Shown: positions 59,529 through 64,000 of the stretch, in pieces
Layout: each line of letters opens with the position of its first letter
How positions within the stretch are numbered: position 1 is the stretch's first letter
Source of the DNA: Paratinospora sagittata
Taxonomy: Eukaryota; Streptophyta; Magnoliopsida; Ranunculales; Menispermaceae
Assembly: GCA_035771175.1 (NCBI GenBank)
Contig: CM069612.1
Span: 29,398,150-29,462,149, forward strand
Length of the DNA: 64,000 bases
Direction of reading: 5' to 3'
Notes under the pieces: model-generated
What the model was told of the DNA's origin: nothing
Databases searched by the model: none
The model's input: only the letters and a program-made list of their open reading frames with translations
Made by a program: the position numbers and the translations under genes

Positions 59529-61529
59529 GACTTATCAGCCTTCTAGTCGAACTAGTAGAGTTTCAAGCCTTATCAGAGTCGAATTAGGAGTAGATCCCGA
59601 ACTTATAGCAGTGGATCACGCCTTATCCCTACTTGATCGGGAGTTCTTTCATCATCCATTTCAGAATCAGAGATCTCTACAGATCGGTATGTCGATCTGT
59701 AGTCTCTCGTTCTATTTACTTGAGATATATCGAACATATGGTATGTAAGAAAATCGGTAGATGGTGGTCGGTAATCCATGATATGGTATGCCGACCTAGA
59801 AACATTGTGAATAATCTGGGCGGTAGGACCGACCATGGTCTTAGACTATGTGCATGCTTGGGTAGATTCGTATTCTTTATCTAGAACAGGTCGGTACATC
59901 GACTTGGTACATGCTACATCTTACTGGGCAAGACTAACATGGTTGTCTTGTCTTGTGTTCGGTATATGGTCCAACAAACTTGATTTTCAAGTTGACAATG
60001 CTTCATGACGCTACTGTGAGACTTTACTTATTTCACAGATCTACGCAGTAATTCTCTCACGTTGCTTCAAGGTGCTAATGGAAAGCATGTCAGAGAATCT
60101 GACACTGTCATTGCAGCCGCCTGAAAAAGGTGATCTCTGAATCAATTCAATTTTTGCGTAAACTGAATTAAATATGAACACTGTGGTAAAATTGAACTTA
60201 CCATTTACGTGAAAGAATTGAGTCGTTTGCCTCAACAAATTGATTCACTTGTTCAACGGTTTCAAAAATTCAAAAACTATTGTTTTGGCTCAATATGTGT
60301 TTATAAATACTCAACTTCAAAAAGATTGAAGAATCATCTTTGAAATTTTTGCGCTCAAACTATTTGAACTTTAGTCGTTTTTCAAAGGTTTGATTTTCTT
60401 GAACTTACATTATTCATTTTTTGAAAACCAGTGAAAGAAAGAGTGTTTGATTTACTCGATTTTTAGCTATTTCAAATTGATATATCTTTGTTGAATATAT
60501 TGTTCGAGTAAAAGTTCACAGGATATAGTTGTACTCAAATTATATATCAGTTATCATCTGTATCAAGTTGTAATTTACTGCAACTACATAAGTTGTTGAT
60601 CTTACTTAGCATAAGTTCATAGGTTGTTTTACACCTGTAAGTTAAGAGTATATAGGTTTGACTCACACCCGTCAAGTTGAGTAGATAAGTTATCTCACAC
60701 CTGTAAGTTGAGTGTTGTAAAGGTTATTTTTACACCCGTAAAGTTGTAACGGTTTTATCCTCACCCGTTAAAAGGATGACATAATGAAGCCTTAAAATTC
60801 TAACTGAGGAGGTTAGGTAGTGGAGGTAGGAACCACTATAAATCGACTGTGCAAATGATCATCTTATATTTGTCACTGTTACTATTATTGTCATTGCACT
60901 GCAATAATAATAATAATTATTATTTTTAGGTGTCATGTGAAGATTGAAGACATCATAATAACTTTTTTTTTATTGTTCAGTTTTATTATGCGTATATAAT
61001 TTTCTTAGTTGATTGTGATTATTTGTTAGCCATCAGTTTTTGATAAATTTATTGATAATCCAAATCATTTACTTCATTAAATTATTTTAATTTTAGAAGA
61101 TTTCCATTGGATAGTAATTTTTGATAAATTTATTGATAATCTAAATCATTTACTTAATTATATTATTTTAAATTTAGAAGATTTCAACTGCACAAAAAAA
61201 TTGGCCTAATTACAGAAATATAAAGACAAAATAATTAAAAAAACAAATACATAAAAAACAAATAAAAACTTAGGAAAAGTGGGGATTTTAAAGAGGGAGA
61301 CAAATCGCACATCGTTTCTTTAAAAAAAAAAAAAAAAAAAAAAAAGGGAGACCGTGTCTCAGTCTTTGTGGACCCCGAACGCACTCCTTTTTGCCACACC
61401 AATTTTCTTTAATAATAAAAAAGACTTTTGTTTTTAGGCTTTTGCGCAGGCTCACAAGAGATCACTTCGATCTCCCCAAAGAAATCCATGACCATCAGAT
61501 GAGACCATGCTGTGCTTTAAGGAAACCTT
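59529..61529. other. Spacer with short repeats, no gene
   Basis: No recognised coding sequence. 60610-60775 has degenerate copies of 'cacacc(c/t)gtaagttgag'. 61035-61189 is a tandem duplication. A motif near 61388 ('ttttgccacaccaattttc') matches Csl-3 upstream sequence. Confidence 0.45.
61035..61189. repeat. About 77-bp tandem duplication
   Basis: Units about 61035-61110 and 61112-61189 share 'ttttgataaatttattgata', 'aaatcatttactt' and 'tttagaagatttc'. Confidence 0.8.
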
Positions 61530-62190
61530 GAATCGATCCTCGGAATGAAAAAGTAAAACAAAGAAAGAAAGAAAATGCAACCATACCAAAAACAAAACAA
61601 AAAAAAGATAGGAGAGTGGAAGAGGCGTTCAGAGAATATTGTATCCCCAAGCTTACTCCTTCATTAATTTTCTCCTCCTTACATTTTAACCCACTTGCCA
61701 TAATATTGTAGTCGAATAAATGAGAAGCCTTCAGAGAATAAGCATTTGGAAGAAGGGCCATACTGAAAAAAGAATTTCGGTTATAGTATAAGTAAAGAAA
61801 GAAGAAGGAGATGAGGGGAACGACTCAGTCAATCGATCCTCTGAATGAAAAGCTAAAACAAAGATAGAAAAGAAATGCAACCACACGGCAAACAGAAAAA
61901 TAAATAAATAAAGGAGAGGCGTTCGGAGAATATTATCTCCCTAAGCTAAGCTTTCTCTTCCTTACATTTTAAACCCACTTGCTACTCTTGCATTTTCTTC
62001 TCCTTACATTTTAAACCCACTTGCCATAATATTGTAGTTGAATAAATGAGAGGCCTTCAGAGAATAAGCATTTGGAAGAAGGGCCATACTGAAAAAAGAA
62101 TCTCAGGATATTGTTTCGGTTATAGTAAAAGTAAAGAAAGAAGGTGCAGAAAGAAAAAGAAGGAGACGACGGGAACCGAGACGTGTCTCA
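61530..62190. repeat. About 0.3-kb tandem duplication upstream of Csl-4
   Basis: Units about 61530-61826 and 61833-62190 share 'tcgatcctc(g/t)gaatgaaaa', 'aaatgcaaccac/t', 'ttacattttaa' and 'cttcagagaataagcatttg'. The second unit has an extra internal repeat of 'ttctccttacattttaaacc'. Short ORFs in it are not gene-like. Confidence 0.85.
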
Positions 62191-63818
62191 CGTCGAGACA
62201 CGTATTCCAAGTCGTGGATGGGTTAACATATTTTTAAACACATTTCATTAATATTGATTTTAAAAGTTATTAAATTCTCTTAAATCATGTGTTGATGCAT
62301 AACTCGAGTCGATCTCACAACTCTAAAATACAATTTTAGCAAAATGTGTTTGTAAAATATTTTCTATTCATCTACCTGGAGATAATTAGACAAAATGTTT
62401 AGAATACCCTTATTAATTAAATGTCTTTTTAATTTGTAAAGAACAAATAAGAAGGTAAATCTGAAAAAATAATAAAAATGGCCACACGGTGATGTGGGTA
62501 CTCTAAGAATTCTTATTATTAATAGTATAGATTTACTAACAATGTCATTATCAAACTTGATTTGTGTGGAGTTCGTCACCAATTGTTGTATGTAACACTG
62601 GTAGTGTTAAGTAGGTTTGAAGGGCCTGATACCTTGAGAGGGACAAAAGGATACAGAGAGTTCTTTTCTTTTCTTTTTTAAAGAAAGGTCAAAGAAAGAG
62701 AGTGCTTGTATATGTTCAAAACAGTAAAAATAAAAATATCATTATAAAGGATAAAAGTGATTGAGATCTAAAAAAGGTAAAACTTGATACTTAGAAGTTT
62801 TGTGAAAAAATGTAGAATTTAGAATTTATGCAGTTGACGAGGTTCGAGTTCTAGTTTTTTCTTGGGTATTCTTTTTCTATTTTTTTTCTTTATCAAAGTT
62901 TTAGATTTGTATATTATCTAGTGTATAAGTACTTGAGATGTTTAATTCCTCTGAGGTATTTGTTAATTTATAATGGATTATTTTTTTCTGTTATCTTTTT
63001 TTTTTTAATTTTAAAGTTTTTTCACGTATATCTTTGAATTGTTAGTGTTGGTCTCTACTGTTGTTTTCTTTATTGAATATGTGATATTAAAATATAAAAT
63101 TATAAATCCTAATTGGGATGTATGAGAAGAGTATGAAAATTTGTAAATTGTGTTAAAACACTTTAGATTTGAGAGGTTGAAATGTAACTATAGGTTGAGA
63201 CATTGGCCTTATTTGAAAGGATTTTTTGAAGAAGTGCTTCTTTCTTCAAACCATCAAAGTCACCGTCAAATTCTTTCTAATCTTTATCTAAGTGTTGATT
63301 TTTTACTTAGATAGTTTAAAACCTTGTCGTAGCATATCAAAATCGCTCTTGCCACGTATGCTCATAATTTTACTTGTCATTATTGGAATTAGAAACAATT
63401 TAAATTATCTTTTGTTAGAATTTGTGTCTAATTAGGAATTTAAGATGTGTCAAATTAAAAGATTGAGAAATTAAAAGGTTGAATTTGTGTTGTATTGAAA
63501 AATAGAAGTTATTTAAAGTGTCTAGAAATTAGATTTTGATTTCTATAAATAGAAATAAAGTATTCTACCTCGATTTGTTTTTTTATCTAACAATCATGGT
63601 AGTATTCATACGATCCAAAAAAACCAAATCTTAAATCCTAAAAATAAAAAAAAATAAAAAAAAACCTAACAAGTGATTAAATAATCACAAAGATCCAAAT
63701 TCCAACCAAGAAGAGAAAATAATTGAAACTTTTCTTCAAACCGAATCTTCAAAGGCAGCAACTGAGACCATTCAAAACGCGCGTGGGGCACGAAGCATGT
63801 TTTTACTGCACCAAATGC
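62191..63818 (+). other. Csl-4 upstream region
   Basis: 63060-63195 matches the flank of the CACTA and hAT insertions upstream of Csl-1 (8640-8757 and 9675-9700), and 63385-63790 matches the Csl-1 upstream region (11245-11815). It therefore shows the arrangement without either transposon. Confidence 0.7.
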
Positions 63819-63825
63819 TATAAAG
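63819..63825 (+). promoter_or_regulatory. TATA-like box of Csl-4
   Basis: TATAAAG in 'aaatgctataaagaagga', 70 bp before the ATG. Confidence 0.65.
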
Positions 63826-63888
63826 AAGGAAGACAAGCAAGGAGGGGGGAGAATACCGAACACCTTATTTCTTCTTCTCTAACTCACC

Positions 63889-64000
63889 ATGTCTTCGCCT
63901 CTCTACGAAAGAATCCGTTGCAAGAACACCCTACACAGATTAACACACCTTATCATCTTCTTCCTTCTCCTATCTCTTCTTTTCTACCGCATTAGATTTC
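63889..64000 (+). CDS. CSLB: Cellulose synthase-like protein, 5' part of exon 1 (Csl-4)
   Basis: Starts [20 protein letters not shown] and runs into the first membrane segment ('[14 protein letters not shown]'), one residue different from Csl-1 over this stretch. It has the same CTCACCATG start context. The gene is cut by the window end, so nothing can be said about whether it is intact. It belongs to the array by position and sequence. Confidence 0.85.
   Translation, partial: MSSPLYERIRCKNTLHRLTHLIIFFLLLSLLFYRIRF

Noticed and set aside
61495..61761. A - strand ORF with a hydrophobic stretch
   Set aside because: It lies in a tandemly duplicated AT-rich block, is not kept open in the second unit, and matches no family I know.

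Overview
The window is AT-rich nuclear DNA from a flowering plant, almost certainly a eudicot and probably a woody rosid; the species cannot be fixed from sequence alone. Spliceosomal GT-AG introns, plant transposons of most major orders and a nuclear copy of plastid rRNA all fit this. The window is dominated by a tandem array of cellulose synthase-like genes of the CslB/CslH clade (glycosyltransferase family 2), all on the + strand: Csl-1 (12522-20582, 767 aa), Csl-2 (21591-28511, 758 aa), Csl-3 (33151-40527, 764 aa) and the first 112 bp of Csl-4 (63889 to the window end). I reconstructed nine exons with identical intron phases for each complete gene. All three keep DDG, DCD, TED and QxxRW, so all look able to encode an active enzyme.

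Layout. 1-12.4 kb: an orphan copy of a Csl 3' flank, a 466-bp foldback MITE, a decayed CACTA (En/Spm) transposase with its 3' terminus, a tandem duplication containing that terminus, and a 915-bp hAT-like element with an 8-bp target duplication. 12.4-20.6 kb: Csl-1, whose intron 6 holds about 1.27 kb of degraded plastid 23S rRNA. 21.5-28.5 kb: Csl-2, with a foldback MITE in intron 6 and a tRNA-type SINE in intron 8. 28.5-33 kb: spacer with a reverse-transcribing-element fragment and duplicated blocks. 33.1-40.5 kb: Csl-3.

41-63 kb is a transposon-rich spacer: a LINE 3' end; an unusual element with two TRIM-sized LTRs in head-to-head orientation around GC-rich repeats and a host-gene-like fragment; several MITEs and a SINE-like insertion; a complete but broken Ty1/copia element on the - strand (47326-52422); a FAR1-family relic; and a 2.6-kb solo LTR with a perfect 5-bp target duplication (56900-59523). 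Pieces of Csl 3' flank and Csl-type spacer recur in this interval (44.2-45.1, 45.3-46.8, 53.0-53.4, 61.4 kb). This suggests a further tandem Csl unit whose coding part was lost.

The Csl genes are independent transcription units. Each has its own TATA-like box 63-77 bp before the ATG; that of Csl-2 has diverged. Repeats shared between copies, and insertions private to one copy, give a relative history of the array. I saw no tRNA genes, CRISPR arrays or bacterial-type operons. Exon borders and repeat comparisons were made by eye.
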